From NCBI GenBank assembly GCA_947179155.2, contig OX359275.1:4438501-4502500 (forward strand): DNA of 64,000 nucleotides, in the 5' to 3' direction. Position 1 is the stretch's first letter. Every line of letters starts with the position of its first letter. The translations under genes and the position numbers were made by a program. This document shows positions 37,100 to 48,213 of this stretch, in pieces. Source of the stretch: Hedera helix (lineage: Eukaryota > Streptophyta > Magnoliopsida > Apiales > Araliaceae). The notes beneath the pieces were generated by a model. It searched no databases. It was not told the origin of the DNA and saw only the letters and a list, made by a program, of their open reading frames with translations.

Positions 37100-38443
37100 A
37101 GATCCATCTGGTATCTTGACAGTGGATGCTCACGGCACATGACAGGAGATAAGGCTCTTCTATAAGAGTTTAAAGAAAAAGATGGACCTGCTGTTATTTT
37201 TGGAGACAACAACTCAGGGAAAACCAGAGGTTATGGCTCAACTGGGAATGGTGCAATATCTTTCAGTAAAGTGGCATATGTTGAGGGACTAAAGCACAAC
37301 TTGCTAAGTATAAGTCAACTCTGTGACAAAGGACATCAAGTCACCTTCCTCAACAACCAATGCCAAGTTAGAGACTTGAAAACTAACTCTCTAAAGCTAG
37401 AAGGAGTTCGAAAAGGAAATGTCTATGTGGTCAATCTTGCTAAATTAAGTTCAGAACAAACTGTCTGTTTTCTTGCTAAAGCCTCTGAAGATATGTGCTG
37501 GCTCTGGCACAGGAGGTTATCTCATCTTAACTTCAAGAGTATTTCAAAGCTTGCCTCCAAAGATCTAGTAAAAGGATTACCAAAGTTAAACTTCATCAAA
37601 GAAAAACCCTGCAAGGCTTGTAAGTTTGGAAAGCAAACAAAGACGTCATTCCAGAGCAAATCAGTAAACTCAAATGATAGGGCTCTTCAATTACTTCACA
37701 TGGATTTATTCGGACCAGTATCAACGACTAGCCTCGGAGGAAAGAGATACTCTCTGGTGGTAGTAGATGACTACACCAGATATACATGGGTATCTTTTCT
37801 AAGCTTTAAAGATGAAACCATTTCACATCTTATCAAGCTCTTCAGACTAATCATGAACGAAAAGGGCGAAAAGATCAAGGCCATCAGAAGTGATCATGGA
37901 CGAGAGTTTGATTTTTCAGATATGGACCTGTTCTATGAAGAAAATGGAATAAATCACAACTTCTCAGCCCCAAGAACGCCTCAGCAAAATGGAGTAGCAG
38001 AAAGGAAGAATAGGACTCTTATTGAAGCAGGAAGAACCCATTTAGCAGTAGCTTATCTTCCTGAATATTTCTGGGCTGAAGCCATCAATACTGCATGTTA
38101 CACTCAAAATAGGTCGCTCATACACTCAACATTGAAGAAAACTCCGTACGAATTATGGAAAGGAAGCAAGCCAAACATAAGTTATTTCCATGCGTTTGGT
38201 TGCTTGTGCTACGTACTCAACAATGGCAAGAAACATCTAACCAAATTCCAGCCAAAATCAGATGAAGGAATCTTCCTTGGCTATGCAACAGATAGCAGAG
38301 CATTTAGGGTGTTCAACAAGGAGTCATTAACTGTTGAAACCTCCATCCACGTCACATTCGATGAATCAATCCTGAAAAGAAAAGATCACCATTCAACGAG
38401 TCATCAGACACAAGCTCAACGATCGAAGAACTCAAAATTGTAG
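37100..38443 (+). pseudogene. SIRE-like copia protease and integrase
   Basis: One frame carries both domains. The protease shows WYLDSGCSRHMTGD (DSG active site, about 37109) and ends near FGDNNSGKTRGYG; TAA at 37163 breaks it. After LLSISQLCD comes the GAG-pre-integrase zinc region (HRRLSHLN...CKACKFGKQ). The integrase core follows, with its catalytic acids in HMDLFGPV, IRSDHGREF and QQNGVAERKNR. The C-terminal part (KTPYELWKG, GIFLGY) is normal. The frame ends at 38441 in a spacer full of CTCTACGAT words, and RT continues in another frame. Integrase would insert the cDNA into the host genome. Confidence 0.9.
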
Positions 38444-38478
38444 AGTCTGACTCTACGACCATAGAACCAGCGACATAA

Positions 38479-40251
38479 ATCGTTGAACAAGGAGAGGAAA
38501 TCGTAGAGCACACCACACCAGACATTGGAACTCTACGATCAGAACCAGAAGCTGATTTAGAGGAACTCAGACAAGAAGGTACCAGAACAGACGTCCCTAG
38601 CAGAATAAAATGGACCAAAGATCACACTCAAGATCTAATTATTGGAGATCCAAACACCGGAATCAAGACTAGAGCTGCAACCTCGAATAAATGCTTTTAC
38701 CTAAGCTTTCTCTCTCAAGAGGAACCCAAGAAGATCGAAGAAGCCTTAGGAGATTCAAGTTGGATAGAGGCCATGCAAGAGGAGCTAAATCAATTTGAAA
38801 GAAGCAAGGTCTGGAGATTAGTGGCCAGGCCTCAGCATAAACCAGTCATTGGCACCAAATGGGTTTTCAGAAATAAGATGGATGAAAATGGTGTGATAAC
38901 AAGGAACAAAGCAAGACTAGTGGCCAAAGGTTACTCTCAAGAAGAAGAAATTGACTACGATGAAACATATGCTCCAGTTGCCAGGTTGGAAGCCATAAGG
39001 ATCTTCCTTGCCCATGCTGCACACATGAAGTTCAAAGTCTTCCAAATGGATGTCAAGAGTGCTTTTCTAAATGGAGAACTTCAAGAAGAAGTTTACGTGG
39101 AACAACCTCCAGGTTTTATCAATCCAAACTTTTCAAATTATGTTTATAAATTAGATAAAGCACTATATGGTCTAAAACAAGCTCCAAGAGCATGGTATGA
39201 AACCTTAACAAACTTTCTCATTGAAAAAGGATTCACTAGAGGAAGAATATATACTACCTTATTTTTGAGAAAACATAAGGATAAAACACTGCTAGTTAAA
39301 ATTTATGTAGATGATATCATATTTAGTTCTTCTGATGAAAAATTATGTGAAAGATTTGCCAATCTTATGCAGAGCAAGTTTGAAATGAGCATGATGGGAG
39401 AACTCAACTTCTTCCTTGGACTACAAGTGAAGCAAACTGATAAATGCATATTCATTAATCAAGCCAAATACATCAAAGACTTATTAAAGAAATATGACAT
39501 GAAATTTGCATCTATCATGAAAACTCCTATGCCACCTGCCACCAAGCTTGACAAAGATGAAAATGGTAAATCCACTGAAATCACTCAGTACAGAGGTATG
39601 ATAGGTTCACTATTATATCTTACCGCTAGTCGACCAGATATAATGTTTGCTACATGTATATGTGCTAGATTTCAGGCTAACCCCAAGGAGTCTTATCTAT
39701 TAGCTGTGAAAAGAATTTTCAAATATCTTAAAGGAACTCCAAATTTAGGATTATGGTATCCCAAGGAGTCCTCCTTTGATCTTATGGGATACTCAGATGC
39801 TGACTATGCAGGATGCAAAATAGACAGAAAGAGCACAAGTGGAACTTGCCAGATGCTTGGCAACAGACTTGTCTCTTGGTTTAGTAAAAAGCAGAACTCA
39901 GTGTCGACATCAACTGCAGAAGCTGAATATATAGCCGCTGGCAGTTGCTGTGCACAAATCCTATGGATGAAGACTCAACTTGCAGACTATGGGTTTGAGC
40001 TTAATTCTATTCCTATATATTGTGATAATACTAGTGCAATTGCTATAACTCATAATCCTGTTATGCATTCAAGAACTAAGCACGTAGATATAAGATATCA
40101 TTTCATTAGGTATCATGTACAAAATGGTAATATATCACTTCACTACATCCCAACTGAAGATTAACTAGCAGATGTATTTACAAAACCTTTAGATGAATCA
40201 AGATTTAATAAACTCATAAGTGAGTTAGGAATGCTAAATCTAGACCCTTAA
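38479..40251 (+). pseudogene. SIRE-like copia reverse transcriptase and RNase H
   Basis: The RT frame is open from about 38479. The clear domain starts near 38750 (SSWIEAMQEELNQFERSKVW, GTKWVFRNKMDE). The catalytic blocks QMDVKSAFLNG, KALYGLKQAPRAWY and YVDDIIF are intact. The RNase H part shows YSDADYAG, STSGTCQMLG, STAEAEYIA and the final HIRYHFIR-type block. TAA at 40162 stands where relatives have Gln, just before LADVFTKPL, so the last 29 residues are cut off; the ancestral end is about 40251. An upstream frame change separates it from integrase. RT motifs look sound, but the polyprotein cannot be made from this copy. Confidence 0.9.
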
Positions 40252-40598
40252 TATATGTCATGATTTTTGGGAAGGTACTAACTCTGCAGGAATAAAAGTG
40301 AGCAAGGAAAATAAATAAAAGACAAATTCGTGGAGTACACTCAACGATCGTCGAGCAAAGGATCGTAGAGTACGCTGAAGATCGTAGAGATCACTCAACG
40401 ATCAACAAACCAAGAATCGTAGAGTACACTACAAATCGAAGAGCTCACTTAACGGTTGGCAAGCCAAGGATCGCAGAGTATTCCTCTATCGTAAAGCTAA
40501 CTCAACGAACATCAACAAAAGAATCGAAGTGTCAAGAAGGATCGTAAAGCTCTAGGGGCAAAAAGTTCATCAACCAACTGAAATGCTTCTATCAGAAC
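40252..40598 (+). other. Spacer between pol and third ORF, rich in CTCTACGAT-like words
   Basis: No coding frame. It has at least three exact ATCGTAGA words (about 40364, 40382 and 40417) and many near copies (ATCGCAGAG, ATCGTAAAG, ATCGAAGAG, CTCAACGATC). The part after 40384 recurs at 30206. It may hold a splice acceptor or subgenomic promoter for the third ORF; no specific site can be proven. Confidence 0.6.
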
Positions 40599-43457
40599 AT
40601 GACACGCATCTCAGCAAACATAGAGGAAAGTTTTAAATACTTTGAAAACTGCACGTCGTTTATTCCTTCAAATCAAAAATCTATCATTCCTATCTATCTC
40701 TCTCAATCCAAAACCCTAAGTTTTCAATACTCAAGTAAATCGTTCCTACTATTTCAGGAAAACTATCAAATGACACCTGCTCAAGTCATTTTTGGAAACG
40801 AGCTCAACTTCGAAGCCTTCACATCGGCAGATAAGCAATTCAAAAGGATAATCCAGTTACTAGAAAAGGCGGGTCTGCGAGAAGCTCTGGGAACTAATAC
40901 GAGGATTCTGTCAAAGCTTATCCGAGAGTTCTACATCAATGGATCCTATACAAACGGAACTCTAACCACTACTATAAGAGGAGTACAGCTCAACCTCACT
41001 GTGGAAGAATTTAATCTTGTCCTAGGATTCAAGCAAGGAGGCCTCACATCTCTAAATATGGTGAATACCGAAGAAGGCCTGAGAAGAATGCACCACCAAA
41101 AGAATCCAGGACTGAAAGGTTTAAAGAAGAAAGAATTTGCTCAGAAATACGAGTTCCTGGCAGATGTGGTTGGTAAATGCCTACTCTGCAAAGACTCGGC
41201 TCATGACTCAGTCAGTGAGGTGCAACTAAAATTTATGACAACTATAGTCAAAAAGACAAACATCAACTATGGCTCTTTGCTGGTGGAATGGATAGGGAAC
41301 TGGGTCCAGAATGCGGAAAAAGCAAAGGGGACCAGAAAAATGTTTTATGGGAGATTCATCAGCATTCTCCTTAGATCATCTTTGGGGGATCTGATTGAGC
41401 CTGATGAAGGAGAAGCCCTAAATACTAACAAAAGAATCACCCAGAGAATCTTCGACAACTGGAGGAGGAATCCAGTTGAAAATAGGAAACTATCCCGATC
41501 AGGGGATAGTGAAGGAACGCAGAGTGGGGCAGGGCCGTCAGTATTAAAGAACACTCCTGCAGAAGAAGAATATCAGGAAGTTAGCAAACAATCTCAGGGT
41601 CTCATCAGAAAGAGAAAAGGAAAGAAAGCCCTTGAGATTGAAGAACCTCAGGGCTCATCTAATCAGGCTCCTGATGCTGCTCTTGAAGAAAAGGCTGCAT
41701 CAGAGGATGAAGATTCTGATCTGCGAAGGAAAACTAGCAGCAAGTATGAAGCTGAAGAGGCAACCCCAAAAGAGCCAAAAAGAAAGAGAAGAATGCTAGT
41801 TAAATTAGCCGACAAAGACTCAGTAGCTAAGGGGGAGCTACTTGAAAAAGCTGTCATTGCTCCAGTTGAGAAGGAGTCATCTAAAGCAGCTGAGCCTATG
41901 GATGCTCAAACTAAGGGGGAGCCACCAGTAGTTTCTGAGCCAACAGATGCTCTGGCTGAGGGGGAGACTCACGAAGGTACTTCAGTCCCTTCAGCCACAA
42001 TGAATAATGATGAAGAGGATGACATCGAAATAGTGGCCGTTGGAAGAAATGAGCAAAGGCATCTTAACTACAACTGTCTGTTGAATTTTTTGCCACTGAT
42101 GCCATTCCACCGAGCTCTGGTGCACGATGCATGAGATCAGGTCTTCTGGACGTTCAAAGCTTACCCAAATGTGGTAATTATAGCTCAAGGCTATCCTCAG
42201 AATTTATTTTTTGCCCAGAAACTCATTTCATGCAGCCCCTTCTCACATTCTTTAGGGCAAAATGTACATTTTATCCCTCTAGCCCTCATTCAAATTCATA
42301 CACCCTCATCAATGTTCAATAAATTTGAGGAGCCCCAAATACCAACTCTGCATCAAACTCTACGATCAACACTTCCCCGATCGTAGAGTCACCAGCCTCT
42401 ACGACTGGTGGTCAAGAAAGCCTAAATAATCAAAAACGTAGAGTGCCCTCCAGACTCTCTTGAAATTCTGCCTACTCAGCAAACAATGCCTCCGGTTTCA
42501 TCTTCAAGACTCCTCTTAACCAACGAGGATATTCCCTCCACCTCTGGTCACGAATACTTTCACATTCCAAGCTCTACGGCTGACCAGGAACAATCATCTC
42601 AACTCCTCAAGCAAATTTTAGACAAGGTATCTCGGCTTCCTACAACTGAGGTCTTAACTGACTTGACAAGCCATATCCATACAGAGATACAGAACGACCT
42701 GGCATCGAAATCCCACAACATTCAACGTAGAATGGACGATGATATTGATGCTGCCAATGGTCTCTCTAACAGCCTGAATAAACAATTCTCCATAAGATTA
42801 AGGCAGTTAACGGCAGCAGTCTCTAAAAATCTCCAAGAAAGGGATAAAATTTTTCTGGAAGCCTTAAACAAACATCAGCAGGCCGTTGTCGTTCTTCAAG
42901 AAACCAATGACAAATCTATCACTCTCCTCAGTAATGAGATCATTGCATTGAAGAACTCTCTCACAGAACAACAACATCGGTCGAATGACACTTTGTCATT
43001 GGTGGAGCAAAAATAAATAACGGCTGACGAACGACTTCAAGCCCACCAAGATGATGTTGATGCCACTAAGACTCAACTTCAATAAATTATTCAGGGCATA
43101 CAACAGCTTTCAGAGCAGGTAGCAACAATTAATGATGCCAACAAGGGGGAGAAGAAACTGAGCACAACAGAACAAACAAGAACAAGTAGAGGTAGAGCAC
43201 CTCAAGGGATGAGGATGGTTCAAACATCAATACATCCTCCTAGATTCGAAGCAGTTCCATCTCGTCCCAGACAGGAGGTGACAGCAAGGCCTTCTTCCTC
43301 AACTGTGAGGTCATCTAGCTCACAAGAATGGTTTCAAATTAAAGAAGAAGAAGCCTTGCTGAGGGAAGAAGAACTGAGAAAAGCAGATGAAGAAAGGAGA
43401 GCACTCTTCAGGCAGAGGGAAGAAGAAAGCAGAAGACCTCCTAGCAGAAGGAGATAA
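40599..43457 (+). pseudogene. Third ORF of SIRE-like copia: plant transposon-protein-like domain plus coiled coil
   Basis: One uninterrupted frame register of 953 codons, including the last stop, is broken only by stops (TGA 42132, TAG 42384, a TAA near 42423, TAA 43014, TAA near 43083). Residues about 60-260 contain ILSKLIREFYINGSYTNG and TIRGVQLNLTVEEFNLVLGF, which match my memory of the Transposase_32 (putative plant transposon protein) family. Then come an acidic, Lys/Arg-rich disordered stretch, a long coiled coil (about 42600-43100) and a Glu/Arg-rich C-terminus. It occupies the envelope position of SIRE-type elements. I see no signal peptide or convincing membrane segment, so I do not call it an envelope. 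Function unknown. Confidence 0.75.
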
Positions 43458-43637
43458 GTTTTTTTTTTCTTTTTCTGTTGTTTTCTAAATTGTATCAACT
43501 GACTAAAACATCAATAAAATTCATATTTTTCTCTAGAAAATACAGCTGCTCACTGTATGATTAGACATTCAATTATTCTTGCATTTTGCCTATTTAATGT
43601 GTTCAAATCACTATCTGTTAATTATGTTGTAATCATC

Positions 43638-43651
43638 AAATAGGGGGAGAT
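43638..43651 (+). other. Polypurine tract of the copia element
   Basis: AAATAGGGGGAGAT lies directly before the 3' LTR and would prime plus-strand synthesis. An identical copy lies before 33474. Confidence 0.85.
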
Positions 43652-45163
43652 TGTTGAACATTGAATGGTTAAATTTGATGATAAGAAATAATGTACAAGA
43701 GCTGTATTAGATAAGATCAAAACTGTTAGGTTGATCTCTTGATATAAATGTATAAAAGTCGTTTGTGTTGTACTAAGACTTAGATAGATCAAAACTGTTA
43801 GGTTGATCTGTTGGTGTAATAAAATCGTAGAATGGGCTCTACGATTTCAGTCAAGGAAACTCTACGATTTGAACAGACTCTACGATCAAGGCAACCAATC
43901 GTAGAATGGACTCTACGATTTTGGTCAAGAAGACTCTACGACCAAACAGACTATGTTCTTAACGAGAAACCTTAAATCGAACTCTACGATCAATAGTCTA
44001 AACAGTTGAGTAAACTCTACGATGATAATAAGAGATGATCCTTTACAGATCAATCACGACAGCAAGGATATTCGTAGAGTTGATCACAAAAGGTCGTTGA
44101 GCAAAAAGACAAGAGACATCACGACTCTCAGATCAGGAGCTATTCTATTCAAGAATTCAATCTACATTGATGTAACCAAAAAGGAAACTTCTGCAAATCG
44201 ATCAAAGTCAGAAAAGTCAGGGGACTGACCCAAGCGCACTATGGAACATAAAGAAGACTTTCAAGGCAGAAAAGTCAGAGGACTGTGTCCTATCAGTCCT
44301 ATAGTGGAAGGGCCAAACGACTCTATGAAAGTTGGTAGGAACCTACGACTGACATATCTGTCCCAAAGGAAAAAGAAAACAACCTTCCATGGACTAATAG
44401 GTCAGATCAAATAAAATCTCATCAGAGCTTTAATGAGCTATATTAATATAATATACAACATCTCTCCTCTGTGAGGTAACAGAAAGAAATACAAGCTCAA
44501 GCAGATGGTCTAACGGAAAGAAACACAAGCTCAAGCAGATGGTCCAACGGGAAGAAAATTGAAGCCCTAACTTCTTAAATACTAAGATCAACAAAAGAGA
44601 AAACTTTTCTGAACAAAGAAAAAGATACGCAAGAAGTGAAAAAAATCAAACTGATAAGAAAGCTTGCATTGCTACTAAGTCCTTCGAAAACTCAAGCTTA
44701 TAGCAACTTAGTAGCACATCCAAATATACATCACTACAGGAGAGTTCTTTGTGAACTAGTGTATCCAAGTCTGTTAGACTTGTAGAGTTCTTTGTGAACT
44801 AAAGTTCCAAGACTGCGGGTCTTGAAGGAATCTTAGTGATTCTGAAATTGTAAAAGTATCCTTAGTGGATTTGCTGCTGGAAGAGCAGAACAGTGGAGTA
44901 GGAGTCTTGTGAGCTCTGAACCACTTAAAACCCAGAGTCTTCCTTATTGTGTCTTTCATTTGCTATATCTGCCATATAATTTCTTGTTAAATTATTACTC
45001 TAACATATCAAGAAAAGGGTAACTAAATCATATTCCGCCGTGTTAAACTTTCTGTTTAAGAATTAATTAAGTAAGATCTTTTTAAATAAAAGAAATTCTT
45101 AAAAGAATCTATTCAACCCCCCCCCCCCCTTCTAGATTTCTATCGTGTCATTGGGAACTAACA
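43652..45163 (+). repeat. SIRE-like 3' LTR
   Basis: It nearly equals 33474-34978 and ends ACTAACA, with a C run of 13 at 45117-45129 where the 5' copy has 6. The next base belongs to the Tekay-like solo LTR (TGTTGTAATAG). Confidence 0.95.
43823..44083. repeat. CTCTACGAT / ATCGTAGAG cluster in the 3' LTR
   Basis: This is the counterpart of 33645-33905, with every word kept. Confidence 0.9.
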
Positions 45164-45938
45164 TGTTGTAATAGAACAACCCTGATAAAGGGGAGTAGGT
45201 GTAAAGCATTATAATTTTATGGCGTGGTTACGTCGCTAGATGTTTATGTTGTGCACAATATAAAAGTACGATGGGCTAATCACCCAGAGTAGACATCTAA
45301 TTTTAACAGCAGTCTTATGACTAACATGGGCAATATCAGTCTTTATGATTGGTATTATTCTTAATGAGTTCTAGGTCTTGTGACCATACAACAATCAAGT
45401 TTCATGTTTCTAGTTAATCATGTAAAGTCCATGTTATATTTCTTATGTTCATATATTAAACTGTTATTGTAAATGATACAGCCCATTGTATATGACTTAG
45501 CTTGTTAAAAATGGTTCAGACTATTGTAAATGATTCAGCTTCATTGTATATGATTTTCACTCATCATTTCTAAATATCATGTCATCATTTGTTTATGTAC
45601 TTACTGAGCTATTTTATGCTCACTCTTATTTTTAAACATGATATTTCAGCTAAACCTGAGCAGGCCTAGGGGTTAGGTATTGATAAAGGAAAGGGAAAAA
45701 CTAGTCAACAGTGAAGGTGTAGATAGAGAATAGTAATATTGTAAATATTATCTTTTTATAATATGTTAGGGACAGATGTGTGTATGTATAATGGTATATA
45801 GAACCTGTGATTAGATATGTATGAATGTAAATTAAGTTTTATTATTTTATTCAAAACGAATGGATGTGATGACAAGGTATAATAGTAACGTGAACACCGA
45901 ACTCGTGGTTTAAAGGACCCGGATTTGGGGGCGTCACA

Positions 45939-47457
45939 GAGACAACATGACCAGGACGGTCAAGAGGATACAAGGGGTCAACGCCAGTTTCAGGGTTATA
46001 TGAGGCAACTTGATCGCGTAGGTCAGGGTAGATCGGAAGAAAGGAGATAGCTTAATTCTTCAAGACAATATTCCCGAAAAAAGGCTTGGATTCCAGAGTA
46101 TGGAACGGGATATAGAGGTAAAAGGATAGAACCAAGTCGAGAAGAGCAACGGAGAGTTCCTTATGTGCCTATTGCCAACCCGATTATAGAAAGAATTTTT
46201 AAGTTGGAAAAAAGATTGGTTGCGGCAGAGGCAAGACCGACAACCTGGTTCGAGCTGGAGGCATTAAGACCCATGCCCTTGGACCCAAAATCTCCATTCT
46301 CCAGTAGCTATTGACCAAGAAAATGCTGACCCAAAAAATAAACTGCCACATCTAGAGATGTACAATGGTTCGGGTGACTCATATGACCACACCAACTCGT
46401 ATGAGAAAGTAATGAGATACTATAACCACTCCGAGACTGGGATGTGTTAGATTTTCGTAACGACGCTAAAGAAGGGGGCTAAACAGTGGATGATGTCGTT
46501 ACCTCCTAATTGTATCCGTTCGTGGACCAAGTTGTGTGTTCGATTCCATGAATGGTTTGGTAGCAACAAGAGGAGGGGCAAAGTGACTGCCTCTTGGATG
46601 TAGTTCAAGCAAAAGCCCGGTGAGTCATTGGGCCAGTATGTGCAGAGGTTCCAAGATGCAGTGGGAATCATTATCGACCTTAATATGATACAGACGCTGG
46701 GGTTCTTCACCACGGGGATGGATGTCATCCGAAACAAAAAGATAATGAAAGATATAATGTTCAATCTTCTAAAAGACCTCTTAGACGCATATGACCGAGC
46801 CAAAAAGTTCATAGCAATCAAGGAGGCCATGGAGAGTTTGATACAGATGAACAAAGGTATGGAAAGTAAAATGTATGGCAGGAATAAAAGTGGAGACAAC
46901 CGACCTAATGTCTTCGACAGAATTGGGCCAAGAGGAGGACAACCAAATATGAATAAACTTCCTTATCAGTCTCGGACAAAGAACAGATCTTATACTCCTC
47001 TAAGCACTAATCGATTCAAGGTCTTGGAGGCCATAAGGAATAAAGATAGGTCGAGGCCTGGATCTTCAAGATATAGATCGGATAGGTCAGGTCCTATTGT
47101 CAGTGTCACCGACGGGCAGGACACGCCACAAAGACATGTGCCGGGTTAATGGACATGATTGAGGCCAAAGTTCAGAAGGGTGAATTAACACAGTTCGTGA
47201 TTGGTTGGGAGACACGAGCCGGTAATCCTGAGCTTGTGACTGAGAAGAGAGAAGAATATGGGAATCACCCTCAAAGTGTTATGGATATTATAATAAGGGG
47301 TTCAACGCTAGGGCACATTAGTAAAAGGTGTCGATCCTCCTCCAGATCAGTCTCGACGTTGACGGACCAGCCTCCTAAGGTAGATCAACCTTTTTCCCAA
47401 AACAGTGATCTCATTTTCATAGGAAGACTACCCAACCAAAGCCATCGAGCCACATGA
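45939..47457 (+). pseudogene. Tat-element gag, core and C-terminal part
   Basis: It resumes in the repeat array (RQHDQ..., QGYMRQLDRV). Near 46350 is PHLEMYNGSGDSYDH. The Retrotrans_gag core follows from about 46450 (KKGAKQWMMSLPPN, RFHEWFGSNKRR, KPGESLGQYVQRFQ). Then come TTGMDVIRNKKI and a basic Gly/Arg region to 47149. The 47149-47457 stretch is in another frame and holds little of a zinc knuckle. Stops (for example TAG near 46447 and 46601) and frame changes break it. Confidence 0.8.
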
Positions 47458-48213
47458 GGGAACTCTGGTTATCACTGCCCAGGTCGGTCCGGTAGACATA
47501 AAAAGGATAATGATTGACAATGGGTCGTCAGTAGATGTATTATACAACCATGCTTATCAGAGAATGGATCTTCAATGCGTGAGATTAGAAGTGGGCACAG
47601 TTGTACAAATTTGGGAATGAGGCAGTACCCGTGATCAGGACCTTGGAACTTTCGATGGTTTTTGGCACGACTTTTAGGCAGGTGACAGTGCAGGTGAAGT
47701 TATTTGTCGTTCAAGTTGATTCAACCTACAATGCTATCTTAGGTGAACCACTTTGTCAGCTTTAAATGTTGTCACCTCCATTCCACACTTCAAGATGCGT
47801 TGGTGAGGTGAAAGGAGATATTGATATTGTTTAAAGATGTTACAACCATGCTATAACGTTGTCGGCTGTTGGGGTTAGCAAACAGAAACATACCATGACC
47901 ATTGACGTGGAGCCCTATGCGGAGGGGGATACCGAGCCATTGGCATCACCTGCCGGGGATACCGAGAAAGTGGAATTAATATTCGACAATAAATCAAAGA
48001 CGATGAAAATAGGTGTTGAATCACTCGGTGCCGTTAAGACCTAGTGATTATGCTGATATTTTTGCTTGGACGCCTCAAGACATGCCTGGGGTTGTCGAGG
48101 AGGTGACCGTTCATAGGTTGGCAGTTGATCTGAGCAAAAAGTTATTGTGCCAAAAATAGAGGATATTTGCACCAGAATGTCAAAGAATTATAGATGAGGA
48201 TCTTGACAAGCTA
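47440..48213 (+). pseudogene. Tat-element protease and linker
   Basis: The frame reads TLVITAQVGPVDIKRIMIDN then GSSVDVLYNHAY. The active-site motif is DNGSS, where most gypsy proteases have DTGSS; NGSS is common in the Tat lineage. The following linker to RT (47640-48200) is broken by frame changes, with only short recognisable pieces such as IFAPECQRIIDEDLDKLLDT just before RT. Confidence 0.7.

Larger units (their letters stand above)
33474..45163 (+). mobile_element. SIRE/Maximus-like Ty1/copia retrotransposon, full unit
   Basis: 5' LTR 33474-34978, tRNA-Met primer site 34980, gag 35034, protease, integrase, RT, RNase H, a long third ORF (40599-43457), polypurine tract 43638, 3' LTR 43652-45163. 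The copia order (integrase before RT), the large internal region and the extra ORF after RNase H point to the SIRE/Maximus lineage. The LTRs are almost identical, so insertion was recent, yet every ORF is interrupted. Confidence 0.9.
28417..45938 (+). mobile_element. Tekay-like solo LTR with a copia array inserted in it
   Basis: It starts TGTAATGATATG and ends GGATTTGGGGGCGTCACA. The perfect duplication GAGAC lies at 28412-28416 and 45939-45943. Without the copia array (about 30206-45163) it is about 2.6 kb. The right piece (45164-45938) holds the family's usual second half, including TGAGCTATTTTATGCTCAC. There is no primer site or polypurine tract, so it is a solo LTR. Strong GC-rich hairpins sit at 30011-30066. 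Confidence 0.85.

Noticed and set aside
40599..42134. A true envelope glycoprotein
   Set aside because: No signal peptide, membrane anchor or cleavage site is visible; the N-terminal domain looks like a plant transposon-protein family.
31167..42188. Minus-strand ORFs of 64-69 codons inside the third ORF (31167, 31485, 31813 and counterparts 41345, 41663, 41991)
   Set aside because: They are shadows of a Glu/Lys-rich sense frame; their similarity between copies is due to DNA duplication.
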